Positions 31,476 through 42,315 of a DNA stretch of 64,000 bases are shown here, piece by piece. Source of the DNA: JAYUDN01 sp043739785 (GTDB lineage Bacteria > Patescibacteriota > Gracilibacteria > BD1-5 > UBA2023); the NCBI GenBank assembly GCA_043739785.1, contig JAYUDN010000028.1, forward strand, positions 7,150 through 71,149, given 5' to 3'. The position numbers and the translations under genes are program-made. Position 1 is the stretch's first letter. Every line of letters begins with the position of its first letter. The notes beneath the pieces are model-generated. The model saw only the letters and a list, made by a program, of their open reading frames with translations, was not told the origin of the DNA and made no database searches.

Positions 31476-32018
31476 TTAGGAGTAAAAAGAACTAAAATGT
31501 GGAACGAGCGCTGCGTTGGAAGCGTGGATAAATTTGTCCTTTCGAGTGATAAATCCATCACTCCATATAGCTCCACTCCCCTCTTTGTCCCCGACACTAT
31601 CGATACCAGTGAGTTCATACATGACTTCCTCAAGGTCGAGGTGACGACCATCGAAGAGGAGTCCTACAACTCGGTCCGGAACCCTGAGGTGCGATGAGTA
31701 TCACCAGACTCATTTCCCATCCCGATCCTCGATGTATACAACTCCTACATACCAGTATTCTTCTCAGAGTGCGCCTTGATATACTCATCATTCCATCCCG
31801 ACGAAATAGTCGGCATCGGGCAATTCTTGTCGAGTAGAGACCGCTCGATTTTTTGCTCCATTTCTGAGCTCCGCGAGTGTCGTCGGCATATCAGGAACTC
31901 CAGAAGGCACCCTATGATGGGAAAAAGTGGCTTTGAGAGTTGTATGTTTATAGGTTTCAAGAACTGACCGAATAGCTCTGGTCTTTGGGGCGTTGGTGGT
32001 TCCGATAGCGAAGTGCAT
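31476..32018 (-). CDS. Inosine/xanthosine triphosphatase (DUF84/YjjX-like)
   Basis: 180 residues. MHFAIGTTNAPKTRAIRSVL, VPSGVPDMPTTLAELRNGA and DADYFVGMEGGVYQ match the YjjX/DUF84 family, which hydrolyses ITP and XTP to keep deaminated purines out of nucleic acids. Six UGA glycines occur in the second half. First gene of the unit with the Nudix-like and kinase-like genes; the upstream 50 bases hold a CTGGTTAG-type repeat. Confidence 0.87.
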
Positions 32019-32029
32019 AGTGGAAAGGT

Positions 32030-32078
32030 TAGCGGGTTAGCTGATGAGCTGGTTAGGAAGGGTGGCTGGTAAGCCGAT
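32030..32078. repeat. CTGGTTAG-type repeat cluster
   Basis: GGTTAGC, GGGTTAGCTGATGAGCTGGTTAGG-like units and GGCTGGTAAGC between the MFS gene and the DUF84 gene. Same unit family as at 36045-36102 (inside folA), 63097-63123 and 63783-63857. Confidence 0.6.
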
Positions 32079-32085
32079 AAGCTTT

Positions 32086-33312
32086 TTAGTTAATGGGAGA
32101 AGAGGCAGGCTCAAGTGCATTGTCATTTTTTTGTGAAGGTCTCTGAAATCGAGATGATTGTAGTGATTGTCGTACCCCGAAGATATAAATCCCTCCGAGC
32201 AAAAGAAACATAGCGATCCCGAGCACCTGGAATCCGAGCGCATAAGAGATTCCCATTATTCAGGCTATAGAAAAAGAAGTAATAACCTGGACGATATTAT
32301 CAATCTGAGCCTTCATCGAAAGCGCTGTCGCTCGGTATCGAGGATCGGGAATATGATTGATGAGGACATCGCGCCCCCAGAACCATCCGACCATGAGGGA
32401 AAAAAGGATTCCGAGCCCCCAAGGATTCGTGATATATCCGACCCCGATGTAGTAGATGGGGAAGAGAAATATTTCGGTTAGGATGAAGAGTTGAAAGGAA
32501 ATATATTTCTCTATGGTTCGTATTGATCGACCCACGAACCACCAGACGAGACGAGATCCTCCCATTACGAGTCCGATAAAAGCTATAGGATAGCCAAGCT
32601 CTAAGAGGTAGGGTGAGCGGTAGACAGTATCCGTAAAGAGAAATCAACCGATGACCGCTGAGAAGATGGCATACGGGAAAAATCCAGAGTGACGAAGTTC
32701 CCGAAAAATGGGCAAGAGCTTTTTTTTATCGTGTTTCTCGATCTTCGTATGGACCGGAAAGAGGGAAAGCGCGACGAGAAGTCAGATAAAATCAATCCCG
32801 ATACCGACATAAAACGGCATTCGTATGCTTATATTGGTCAGGAATGGCAACCCAACAATGAGCGCAATAGAAAGGAGCGAAACATTACCTGATATTTTCG
32901 ATGCGACGACTCGATATTCACTTCCGCGCCCGAGTTTTTCGAGGGTTCCCTTCAGAAAGGATGAGGTCGTCCCACTTGAAAAGGCATTGGCTCCGAGTGA
33001 CATACAGATACCACCGAGAGTAAATACCCAGAAATTATCAGCGACGACATACAGGATTGAAGAAGCGATAAGAAATACCTTGGCGAGAATGAGGGTATTT
33101 TTTTGTCACCAAAGGTCCGCGATATATCCTGATGGTATCTGCATGATCATCGCAGCGATATACCCGATACCAGTATAGAGCCCAAGGTCTCTCGCTTCTG
33201 CATTCGGCAGTGTCAGGTAATAGATCGAAAGAATCGGTATCGTATTGCGCCGGTTGGTGAACTGGATGAGTAAGTACTTCCAGAGATTCGATGAGAGTCA
33301 GGACCATGTCAT
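32086..33312 (-). CDS. MFS transporter
   Basis: 408 residues with about twelve hydrophobic segments. After MTWSGLSSNLWKYLLIQF come YTGIGYIAAMIMQIPSGYIADLW, the MFS loop 2-3 region, and FPVHTKIEKHDKKKL as the central loop. The C-terminus is polar (SRFQRPSQKNDN). Major-facilitator proteins move small solutes with ion gradients; the substrate cannot be told. The end of the gene runs into the CTGGTTAG repeat. Confidence 0.82.
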
Positions 33313-33493
33313 TGGTATAAAAAAGTAACGAAGGTGAAATGAAGGTCCAATACCCTCAAGTATATAAAAGTATCGAATTATGACAAATATTCGGGAGAAA
33401 TGAGTTTTCCTGAATTCTACCCAATAATCAAGCCCTATAAGTTGCGAAAAAGAAAAAATCGTGATAGGATACTCGTATACAAAAGTTTATTCT

Positions 33494-34612
33494 ATGGATG
33501 CCAAAAGCCCACTTGTAGTCAAATTTCTCCAGTTTATCGACGAAGTCATATCGAATGGTCTTTCTGATGTCCATATCACGAGTGGAGATTTCCCTTTTAT
33601 CCGTACTCCAGATCGAGAAGTCACACCGGTCAGTTCCTTTGGTCGTATTTCGTTCGATGAGCTCATAGGTTTGATCCTCTTTATGAAGCCTGATATCAAT
33701 ACGGAAGAAATCATCAACCTCCAAACGGGGAAAAACTTTATCTATGAGAATGCAGGAACTCGCTTCCGTATCAATGTCTCTCGCAACGAAGAAGGGATAG
33801 CGATCGCCATGCGAACCATCAGAAAAAAAATCCCAACCGTAGAAGGGATCGGCCTCAAAGGAGTCATGCTTGACCTTCTTCAGAAGGATCGAGGCCTCAT
33901 CCTGATAACGGGAGGAACCGGAAGTGGAAAGACCACGACTCTCGTCGCTATGATCGACTACCTGAACAAACACTTCCATAAGCATATCATCACGGTCGAA
34001 GATCCGATCGAGTACCTGATGAAAAATGAAAAAAGTCTCATCCATCAGAAACAGGTCGGAAAGCACGTATCGACCTTTGATCAGGCGATTCGCGACGCGA
34101 TGCGAGAAGATCCAGATATATTGATGGTGGGGGAAATGCGAGATATTGATACGATTTCAGCCGTATTGACCTTGGCTGAGACCGGGCATCTCGTCCTCTC
34201 AACCCTTCATACGAACGATGTCGTTCAGACCTTTGATCGACTCATTTATGCCTTCCCGGCTGCGATGCAATCACAAGTTCGAGTGCAGCTCGCGATGACC
34301 CTGGTCGCGGTAGTGGGACAGATTATCCTCCCGAGTATTGATGGAAAGACGAGTGTGGTCGCAAGAGAAATATTTATCAATGGTGAAGCGACACGAAATA
34401 TTATCATGGATGGAAATATTACGCATCTCTACTCAGCCATCGAGACTGGAAAACATGAAGGAATGATCCTCATGCAACAGTCTCTCAATGATCTTCACGC
34501 CACCGGACAGATAAGCCTCAATACCCTCGAAGAATTCGTAAAGGATAAAAAAATGCTCGATGAATACCTTGAAAAAAGTAAGCGATCTGTGCCGTCTGAT
34601 ACGGATGGATAG
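33494..34612 (+). CDS. pilT: PilT-type retraction ATPase, copy 1
   Basis: 372 residues. N-terminal LSDVHITSGDFPFIRTPDRE (PAS-like PilT domain), Walker A GGTGSGKTTT at residue ~140, Asp box VEDPIEYL, Walker B EDPDILMVGEMRD, His box LVLSTLHTND and the arginine-finger region. The hexameric ATPase retracts type IV pili. ATG 33494 is chosen since the peptide then aligns with the next gene. It contains no UGA. The neighbour at 34724 is a close paralogue. Confidence 0.95.
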   Translation: MDAKSPLVVKFLQFIDEVISNGLSDVHITSGDFPFIRTPDREVTPVSSFGRISFDELIGLILFMKPDINTEEIINLQTGKNFIYENAGTRFRINVSRNEEGIAIAMRTIRKKIPTVEGIGLKGVMLDLLQKDRGLILITGGTGSGKTTTLVAMIDYLNKHFHKHIITVEDPIEYLMKNEKSLIHQKQVGKHVSTFDQAIRDAMREDPDILMVGEMRDIDTISAVLTLAETGHLVLSTLHTNDVVQTFDRLIYAFPAAMQSQVRVQLAMTLVAVVGQIILPSIDGKTSVVAREIFINGEATRNIIMDGNITHLYSAIETGKHEGMILMQQSLNDLHATGQISLNTLEEFVKDKKMLDEYLEKSKRSVPSDTDG

Positions 34613-34723
34613 TAATCTTTATATTGATACAATATTTTTGATAATCATTTGATATACTTTGCAATATTTATATTATCAAAAAGTCACTGGTTCAAACTCT
34701 TTATTTTTTCTTATTTTCTCGTT

Positions 34724-35827
34724 ATGGATACCCCGAGCCCGGTCGTAAGCAAGTTCCTCCAATTTCTACAAGAAGTAGTTGCCAATGGACTTTCCGATGT
34801 TCATATTACCACGGATGATTACCCATTTATCCGTACTCCAGATAGAAAGGTTTCACCCGTCTCCTCATATGGACGTATTACTCAGGCTGAACTCACTGAG
34901 CTCATCAGCTATATGGAGCCGACTATCGATCTCGATTCTCTCGTAAAACTCAGAACCGGAAACCATTTTATCTTTCAGTATGAGGGCACCCGTTTTCGAA
35001 CCAATATTTCTCGAAATCAAGAGGGGCTGGCTATCGCGATGCGAACCATCAAGAAAAAAACTCCGACCGCGGAAGATATAGGGCTCAAAGGAGTGATGCT
35101 CGATCTCCTTCAGAGGGATCGCTGACTGTTCCTCATCACCGGAGGAACGGGAAGTGGAAAAACCACGACCCTGATCGGGATGATCGACTACCTCAATAAG
35201 AACTACAATAAACATATCATCACGATCGAAGACCCGATCGAGTACCTCCTCCAGAATGAAAAAAGCTTGATCCATCAAAAGGAAGTAGGAAAACACGTCG
35301 ATACCTTTGATCAGGCGATTCGCGATGCGATGCGAGAAGATCCAGATATTCTGATGGTCGGGGAAATGCGAGATATGGAAACGATTGCCGCGGTCCTCAC
35401 CCTTGCGGAGACAGGACATCTCGTCATCTCGACCCTCCATACCAACGATGTCGTCCAGACCTTTGATCGACTGATCTACGCTTTCCCAGCGGCTATGCAG
35501 TCACAGGTTCGAGTCCAGCTCGCGATGGTGCTCGTAGCCGTCGTAGGACAGGTTATCCTTCCTCATGTCGATGGGAAAAAGAGCGTCGTTGCCCGTGAAA
35601 TATTTATCAACTCTGACTCTTCTCGCAATATTATCATGGATGGAAATATCACCCAACTCTACTCGTCTATCGAGACCGGAAAGCACGAAGGGATGATATC
35701 GATGCAAAATGCCCTCAACCAACTTCACGCGACGGGTCAGATAACGCTCAGGACCCTCCTAGATCATATGAAGGATCGAAAGATGTTCGATGAGTATCTC
35801 GCCAATAATAATCTCGTACTGAACTAG
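34724..35827 (+). CDS. pilT2: PilT-type retraction ATPase, copy 2
   Basis: 367 residues, closely similar to copy 1 along its whole length (MDTPSPVVSKFLQFLQEVV, Walker A GGTGSGKTTT, EDPIEYLLQ, AETGHLVISTLHTND). One UGA Gly at 35123 in the segment before the P-loop splits it in standard code. Tandem pilT/pilU pairs are known from other bacteria, where the second ATPase supports retraction under load. It is separated from copy 1 by 111 bases. Confidence 0.95.
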
Positions 35828-35834
35828 TTGTATC

Positions 35835-36371
35835 CTATATTTTTTTCTTCCAGTATTCGATAGTGAATCCATTTCTTCTATCAGTTTTTTCGGGCTGTAA
35901 TTCAAAACCTGCTTCAAATACTGGAAAATAGCTATCAGCTCACTCGATTTCCATATCAATTCGGGAAAGGATAACTTCATCCACAATCCCTGCATTGAAA
36001 AAGAGTGTATATATCTGAGAACCTCAGCAGATAAAGATAGTGGTAGCTGGTTGACTGGTTGACTGGTTGACTGGTGAGCTGGTTGACTGGTGAGCTGGTT
36101 GGGTTTTATTATTGAAATATTCTAAGAGTTCTCCTATAGAATGGAGGACGATAATCTCTTGTGCGGAGAATTCACCCCGTGTGAGGACGATATTTTCCCT
36201 TCCTGGAAGCGGTCGACCGATGGATTCATATGTTTTCCTCCCCATAATAATAGGAGCACCGAGGGTTGTTTTCTTGAAGTGTTCGAAATCCTCCGGAATA
36301 TACCAGGGGATTTTCCCATTTTTTCCGATGGCACGATTGGTCGATATGGCGGCGATGGCGATAAATTTCAT
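35835..36371 (-). CDS. folA: Dihydrofolate reductase with a repeat-derived loop
   Basis: 178 residues. FIAIAAISTNRAIGKNGKIP, WYIPEDFEHFK, IIMGRKTYESIGRPLPGR and IFICGGSQIYTLF are standard DHFR motifs, so the enzyme should reduce dihydrofolate with NADPH. Residues ~90-110 (Gln/Ser/Thr/Pro-rich) are encoded by tandem CTGGTTGA units at 36045-36102 and look like an insertion before the IFICGG strand. The stop codon is 7 bases from the end of the convergent pilT2 gene. No thymidylate synthase was found nearby. Confidence 0.93.
36045..36102. repeat. CTGGTTGA tandem repeat inside folA
   Basis: About seven copies of an 8-bp CTGGTTGA/CTGGTGAG unit, read in frame by folA on the minus strand. The same unit type occurs between genes at 32030-32078 and 63783-63857. 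Confidence 0.8.
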
Positions 36372-36442
36372 AAGGATAGTATGATGAAAAATTTACTTTT
36401 TCAAAATCTTTTGTATCATCATTTTACTCCTCAATCGACCCT

Positions 36443-36682
36443 ATGAAATGACCACAGGAGAATACTTCTTTCACCCAATCCCCATTTTTGAGATATCCAG
36501 CAGTTGGGGCCGTAGTTTGAGCTGTTGTAGCCAGCATTCTCAAAATCCTGTACCCAGAGAAATTTTCAGAACTCTCTTTTTCAGATCAGGCTGGATGAGG
36601 CCTATCAATATGAGCAATTCTTTGACTCTCTGTAGTATGACTATGAGATAGCTTCAAAATCTGAAAGCATCGATGAAAGTAG
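36443..36682 (+). CDS. Small glycine-rich membrane protein
   Basis: 79 residues with eight UGA codons, so it is invisible in standard code. MKGPQENTSFTQSPFLRYPA leads to a hydrophobic stretch VGAVVGAVVASILKIL and a second GLSIGAILGLSVVGLG. Two small helices with Gly/Ala faces suggest a membrane peptide. No family recognised; support is the open frame and the sensible hydrophobic pattern. Confidence 0.5.
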
Positions 36683-36776
36683 CTTCGATAAAAAGATGAT
36701 AATTAATTTTCAGAAGACTTTTTACCGAGCCGCATACGACCTAAATAGTCAGCGCTTTATTCCGACTAGCAGATAT

Positions 36777-37925
36777 TTATTTCTTATCCAATCCCAACAT
36801 AGCGACTCCAAAGAGTATGGCTGCGATTCCAGAAGAAACAAAGAATGGGAGTGATTTATCAACGGCGTAAAAAGTACCTACGAGAAACGGTCCCATAATA
36901 TTGGCTATACTTACGACGGAAGTATTGTATCCCATGACCTTCCCGACTTCTTTCCCCGATTTGTTCGCGATGAGTGAACTGATCGAAGGCTGGAATGATC
37001 CCATGGCGAGGGGAAAAAGCGGGATGATGAAAAATAACCAGAAGACACTTCGATTGATAGCGAAGAGAAGAAGACTCAGTACCATGAGAGCAAGTGCTAT
37101 CTGGATCATCTGTTTCTCCACAAAGTACCGACGTACATACTTTACGAGTCCTCCCTGGTAGATCACCGCGATGAGCCCTACGAGAGAAAGAGTATATCCG
37201 ATCTGATTCGCATTGAAGTGGAAGATATCTGCATAGTACTGACTCGATCCTGACTGGATAGAAGAAAAAGCCAAGGTTCCTCACCAAGAAAGAATAAGGA
37301 GAATAATGACTTCCTTCGAGAAGTGAAAGGGTACATGTTCTGTATGCATTTCTTCGACATGTTTCTTGGGTTCTGGAAGTCGGAAGATAATCATCAGAAA
37401 ATTGATAGCAATCGCGATACTACAACCGATAATCACATACTCAATCCCCCACTTCGAAAGAAGACCTCCGATTGCTGGTCCGATGAGGAACGCCATACCA
37501 AATGCCGCTCCGATCAGACCCATATTTTTTGTCTTCTCAGCGGGTTTCGAAATATCTGAAATATACGCCTGCACGATTCCGAATCCAGCTCCTCCGAGTC
37601 CAGAGATAAATCGTGCTGCGATAAAGATAAGAAAGAGTACATTTACACCGACAGGAAGAAAGCCTTTCGAGAGGCTTATAAAAAGCGTGATATAACCGAT
37701 GAGATTCAGCCCTGAGGTAAGGATAAGGAGATTCTTGCGGCCATATTTGTCAGAAAGTCTCCCGAAAAGGAGTCCTCCGAGGAACATGCCAACTGCGAAT
37801 ATTCCCTGAGAGTAGGGCGTCCACTGTTCACCAACTCAAAAATTGGTGATAATATCGGGAAGTACTGGTATGAGTATACCGATACCGAGGATGTCGAGAA
37901 ATGCGGTGAGGAGGATAAGAAACAT
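36777..37925 (-). CDS. MFS transporter, drug-efflux type
   Basis: 382 residues with twelve hydrophobic segments. It starts MFLILLTAFLDILGIGILIPVLPDI, contains the motif-A loop GRLSDKYGRKNLLI and GLGGAGFGIVQAYISDI, as in tetracycline/multidrug antiporters of the DHA1 group. Only two UGA codons break it. Probably exports small hydrophobic compounds with proton influx; substrate unknown. Confidence 0.88.
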
Positions 37926-38030
37926 AAGTAAGAGTGGGTAGGTATTAGGAAGGAGGAGGTAGGGTTTGGAGAAATTGAAAAATTGTGGAATGAATACTCG
38001 GATAAATCAGAGGAGACCAGAAATCAAACA

Positions 38031-38468
38031 CTATCACCTATCAAATTGCTGGCTGGAGTATATGGCTTCTTCTATGAAGTCAAGGACTTCTCGATTGAAC
38101 GCTACGATGTCACTTGCTTCATGTGGATTGAGGTACTGGAGTTCCGAGCATTTACTTGGTTCGGTATTTTTGATTTCACCTTTGTATTTTTCTATTTCAG
38201 CAAAGATGTTGAAGTAGGTCCGATCATCCGATATCCTATGGGCTATATGAACGATTTTGATATGAACTTCCTCTACTTCAATACTGAGCTCTTCTTGAAG
38301 TTCACGGACGAAGGATTTTTTCATCGTTTCTCATAGTTCCATATGCCCGCTCGGAAGCTGAAAAAATCCATCCATATATCCAGTATTCTGTCGTTTCTGG
38401 AAGAGGATCCGTGCGTCATCATCTCGGATGATAGCAAACACGGCGGCATGGAAGAGGGGTTGGCGCAT
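38031..38468 (-). CDS. Nudix hydrolase
   Basis: 145 residues. MRQPLFHAAVFAIIRDDARI begins the fold and the Nudix box is complete: GHMELGETMKKSFVREL followed by QEELSI (one UGA Gly at the box). The rest, with FNIFAEIEKYKGEIKNTEP, resembles 8-oxo-dGTP/ADP-ribose-type Nudix enzymes. The gene stands alone. This is one of three stand-alone Nudix genes here besides the domain in ileS. Confidence 0.88.
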
Positions 38469-38546
38469 AGGGAGATTGGAAGTTGAATGATGGAAGAATT
38501 AAAATTCTACTATATTTCTTAGAGAAATAAGGAAAGAGTTATAATA

Positions 38547-41500
38547 TTATCTTCTAAAGGGTTTAATGACTTTTGTAGAAGTGATTTTATCAAACAGAAT
38601 TCAGGATTCTTGATTTATTAGATATCATCAAAATACTACTAGTATATAAACACTTGAAATAATTAAGTTAATATTTGTAGAAAATCAATCAATTAGTTTG
38701 AGTTTATTAAGAATTAGCCAAACCAATCCAAATATCCAGAAGATGATAATTCGTTGAAAACTCTTTATTACTCATAGCTCTCGTCATTCCATACTAACAA
38801 ACCTTAGTCATAAAACATACATACCAATGCTTGCTCTTAAGAATCAAGGTATTAATATATAGTAAACAATCGCTATAGATAATACATTTATGTTTATTCA
38901 AAAATAGAATCAAACTAAGAAAACAAGTCATCAAAACAATCCTCAAATTATCATATCTAAAACGAAGGCAAAGAATCTAATATACTTTCTAATAAAACGA
39001 AGTATGAATACAGAAAAGATGGAATGAACGATTTTTTTATAAAACGATTTTAATACTGATTCTTTAGGATTCAGATACACTTCATAGTAGATTCCTTTGA
39101 CGACGAAGAGGGTGAGGAGAGAAGCGGAGATAACTCAGAAGATAATCGTGAATCCCATCCCACTCCAGAATCGATCACGGAGGGCGATTGGGAGGATACC
39201 GAGCGCGGTCGTTATCGTGGTGAGAAGCATCGGTTCCAGTCGAGAGGATCCGGCTTCGACCAGGGCGGTGATACCTTCGACGCCCTTTTTGAGGTTTTCA
39301 TTGATCGCGGATATTAGAATAATCCCATGATTAACGGCGATTCCTGTGAAGGCGATGAATCCTATTCCAAATGGAAGGGAGAATTTATTGTCTGTCAGGA
39401 GGAGGCCAAGCATCACAAATGGCAGAGACATAATCACCGAGTAGAGGATGACAAGCGGTTGAGAGAAGCTATGAAACTGGAGTGTGAGAATCGCAAATAT
39501 TACGATGAGAGCGATAAAGAAAGCTGAGAGTACGGCGGTGATAAGCTCCTTATTGGACTCGGTTTCTCATCATTTTTCGAAGGAGATTCCGTTCGGATAG
39601 GTATAGGTATCGGCAAATTTTTGAAATTTCGCCTGTGTCCCGACGCTATCAATCTCGAGATCGAGATCGGCATCGACCGTGATCTGAAGTTTTCCATCGG
39701 TTCTTGAAACTTGCGCGGTCGCATTGGTCAGATTAGTATCGACGAATTCTCCAACCTTGTAGGAGGTATTCCCTACTTGGATGGGTATCGCCAGGATATC
39801 TTCGAGTCGGACATCGTTAGAAAACTTCGAAGACTTGAGTCGGATATCCATATCTTCTCCCTTGTCTTCGACGGTTCCGATGAGTATTCCATTCATATTC
39901 TGAGCGATCTGAGCATAGATGGCACTCGCAGAAATACCTGCCGTGGTCATGAGTTCTTTTTTGAGGGCGAAGATAAATTGCCCAGGCGTATCATTCGAAG
40001 ATCGTCCCACATTTTTGGTTCCAGGTACTCCTTTGAGGTAGGTTTCAAAATCCTTTGAAACATTGATAAGGATAGGGAGTTTATCTGCATTATCGGCGAT
40101 AAGCTTGAGTCCTACAGCTTTGCTTCCAGGAGGACCATTTTTGAGAACTTCACTCACGACTTTGTACCCTTTTGATTCGAAAATCCTGAGTTTTTCGAAG
40201 AGTTTCTTTTCGAGGTCAAATACAGAGAGCTCCTTATTGGTTTTTCGTATTTTCTTTTTCGTCAGCTGTACCGAGACGCTTGCCTTATTTCCACTGATAG
40301 AAATCGTCGTGTATTTGATCTCAGGGTATCCATGGAAGAGGTCAGTCACTCCTGAGAGGTCTCGAGTAGTCACTTCTGTCTTTTGTCAGACGCTTCCCTC
40401 GACGGTAAATGAGGTCTGATTATTATCATCACCAGGAAAAATATCGAACCCGACGAGAGGAGCGAGAAATATAAAACTAAGGATAAGCAAAGTTACCGGG
40501 ATAAATATAGCCAACCGCCTCAGTAGCGTATGTTCGAGGAAGTTTCTGAGAACTCACTTATACCAGTTTGTGACCTTATGGATGACGCGAATTCGAAGTG
40601 GCGCGATCGCTTCCTCGATTTTTATTTTTCATTCGCGTTCGAGGAGGAGGAGCTCTTTTTCTTCATCGGTCGCGTACTCGATAGCGTGCGGATCATCGAC
40701 GTAGGTCTTCCCTTTTCTCACGAAGAGCAAGTAGAGAGCACTATTGACTGTAAGGGCGAGGACGAGACCGGTGGCGAGGACTCAGAAGATCGTGATCGGG
40801 ATAAAGGAAAGAAATTTTCCCAAGATTCCCGGAAGGGTCATCATCGGTATGAATACGACAATAGTGGTCATCACTCCCGAGATTATAGGAACACCATATT
40901 CTCTCAGAGCGAGCATAATCGCCGAGCGCGGATCATATCCGACTCGGATCTTCGCACTGGCTCCTTGTACGATCACGATGATCGTATCGACCGCGATACC
41001 GAAAGACAGGATGAGCGAGAAATTCGTCAGAAAGTTCATCGTATATCCTCCATAGAACAGGAGGAGGAATGTCGAGAGAAAGGCGAGAGGGAGGGTCACA
41101 CTGGCGAACAGGGAGTCTCGAAAGCCTACGAAAAGATACATGGCGACAAATACGAGAGCGAGTGTCGTGAGGGCTTCCTTGAAGAGTTCGTTGTAGTCGT
41201 CTCTGATATTATCCGCGAGATCAATCCCGTAAGCGTACCCGAAGTCACTATAGGTCGGGAGACGAAAGGCATCTTCTACTACTTTTTTTGCGTTATCACT
41301 CGCATAGAATATACTCGCAGAATCATTTTTATTGACGGTGAGTCCGACGTAACTAAAGGATGAATTAGTTCCTGTCCCACTTGTTAGAACCTCTGTGGAA
41401 GGACCAAATACGATATAGTTTTTGGCATCATTTTTATACTTGCGCTCTATCGTCGCAAGCTCTCCGAGGGTGGTCGTTCCTCATTTCGGGAGGGAGATAG

Positions 41501-42314
41501 GAATGGAGAGAAAGTCAAAACTCTTTCGATTTTTTCACTCGATTCGAAAGTCATATTTCTTATCCCCGATTGCAAAATTTCCTACTGGTTGATCGCGATT
41601 CAGGCTTTGTATAAGGGTTGCTATCGTAGAGAGTGAGAGTCCAAGATTCGCCAGTTTTTCTTCTGGTATGATAAACTGTACTTCGTAGGTAGAGTCATTT
41701 CCTCCACCACTTTCGACGGGTTTCCCAGCACCTCCAGCGGAGAGGCTCACCTTATTGACTCCTGGAGCTTGCTCGATTTTTTCTTTGAGTTCTATGGCCT
41801 TGTCGAAGAGATGGGCTTTCGAGGCATTCGGGTCCGTCGAGTAGAGAAATATCGAAAAGGTACGGTTGGTATCGCTTTCGATTTCAGTAATAACGGGAGT
41901 CTTCGCATCGGTCGGGAGTACCGCGCGACTCACACTGCTTCGTACATCTGAGAGGACATCCTTCGAGTTGGCACTCGTCTTTAGAGTGAGAGTCAGGCTC
42001 GAAAACCCGAGCGATGAACTGGTCGCTATCTTATCGATTCCCTTGATATCTTTCACTTCTTTGTATATCTTATCACTCACGAGTGAGTCCATATCGATGG
42101 GATTGGTTCAAGGATAGGCGGTCGAGATGGATATGATACCGAGTTTGACGGAAGGGCTTGATTCTTTCGGTATATTGTAGGCCGAAAGACCTCCCATAAT
42201 GATAATCGTAATGACGATGAGGTAAGAAATCCGAAATTGACGAATCCAAAATCCATAAAATCAGGAGGTGAATTTTTCTTGGAGTTCTTCGATTCTTTTC
42301 GTGATAGTATTCAT
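38547..42314 (-). CDS. RND efflux transporter with C-terminal RDD domain
   Basis: 1255 residues in one frame. Residues 1-1078 are an RND/AcrB-type pump: the first helix follows MNTITKRIEELQEKFTSG, then a large periplasmic loop, TM helices with LSFGIAVDTIIVI (intramembrane acidic residue) and a second loop and helix set ending LRDRFWSGMGFTIIFGVISA. Residues ~1095-1255 add an RDD-like domain: FFAFVLDMIIGG, ASIGMYVLGLRFVSMEGREL, KSFQRIII. The pump exchanges protons for exported compounds. It begins one base after the lipoprotein adaptor ends (same strand). The RDD tail contains many UGA codons and is missed in standard code. Confidence 0.9.
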
Positions 42315-42315
42315 A

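Noticed and set aside
33428..34066. A 212-codon minus-strand frame, with a similar one at 34865-35440
   Set aside because: Both mirror the same part of the two pilT genes; their mutual similarity only reflects the pilT duplication.
40530..41363. A 277-codon plus-strand frame rich in Glu, Asp and Arg
   Set aside because: Antisense to the RND pump; its charged composition arises from complementing membrane-protein codons.
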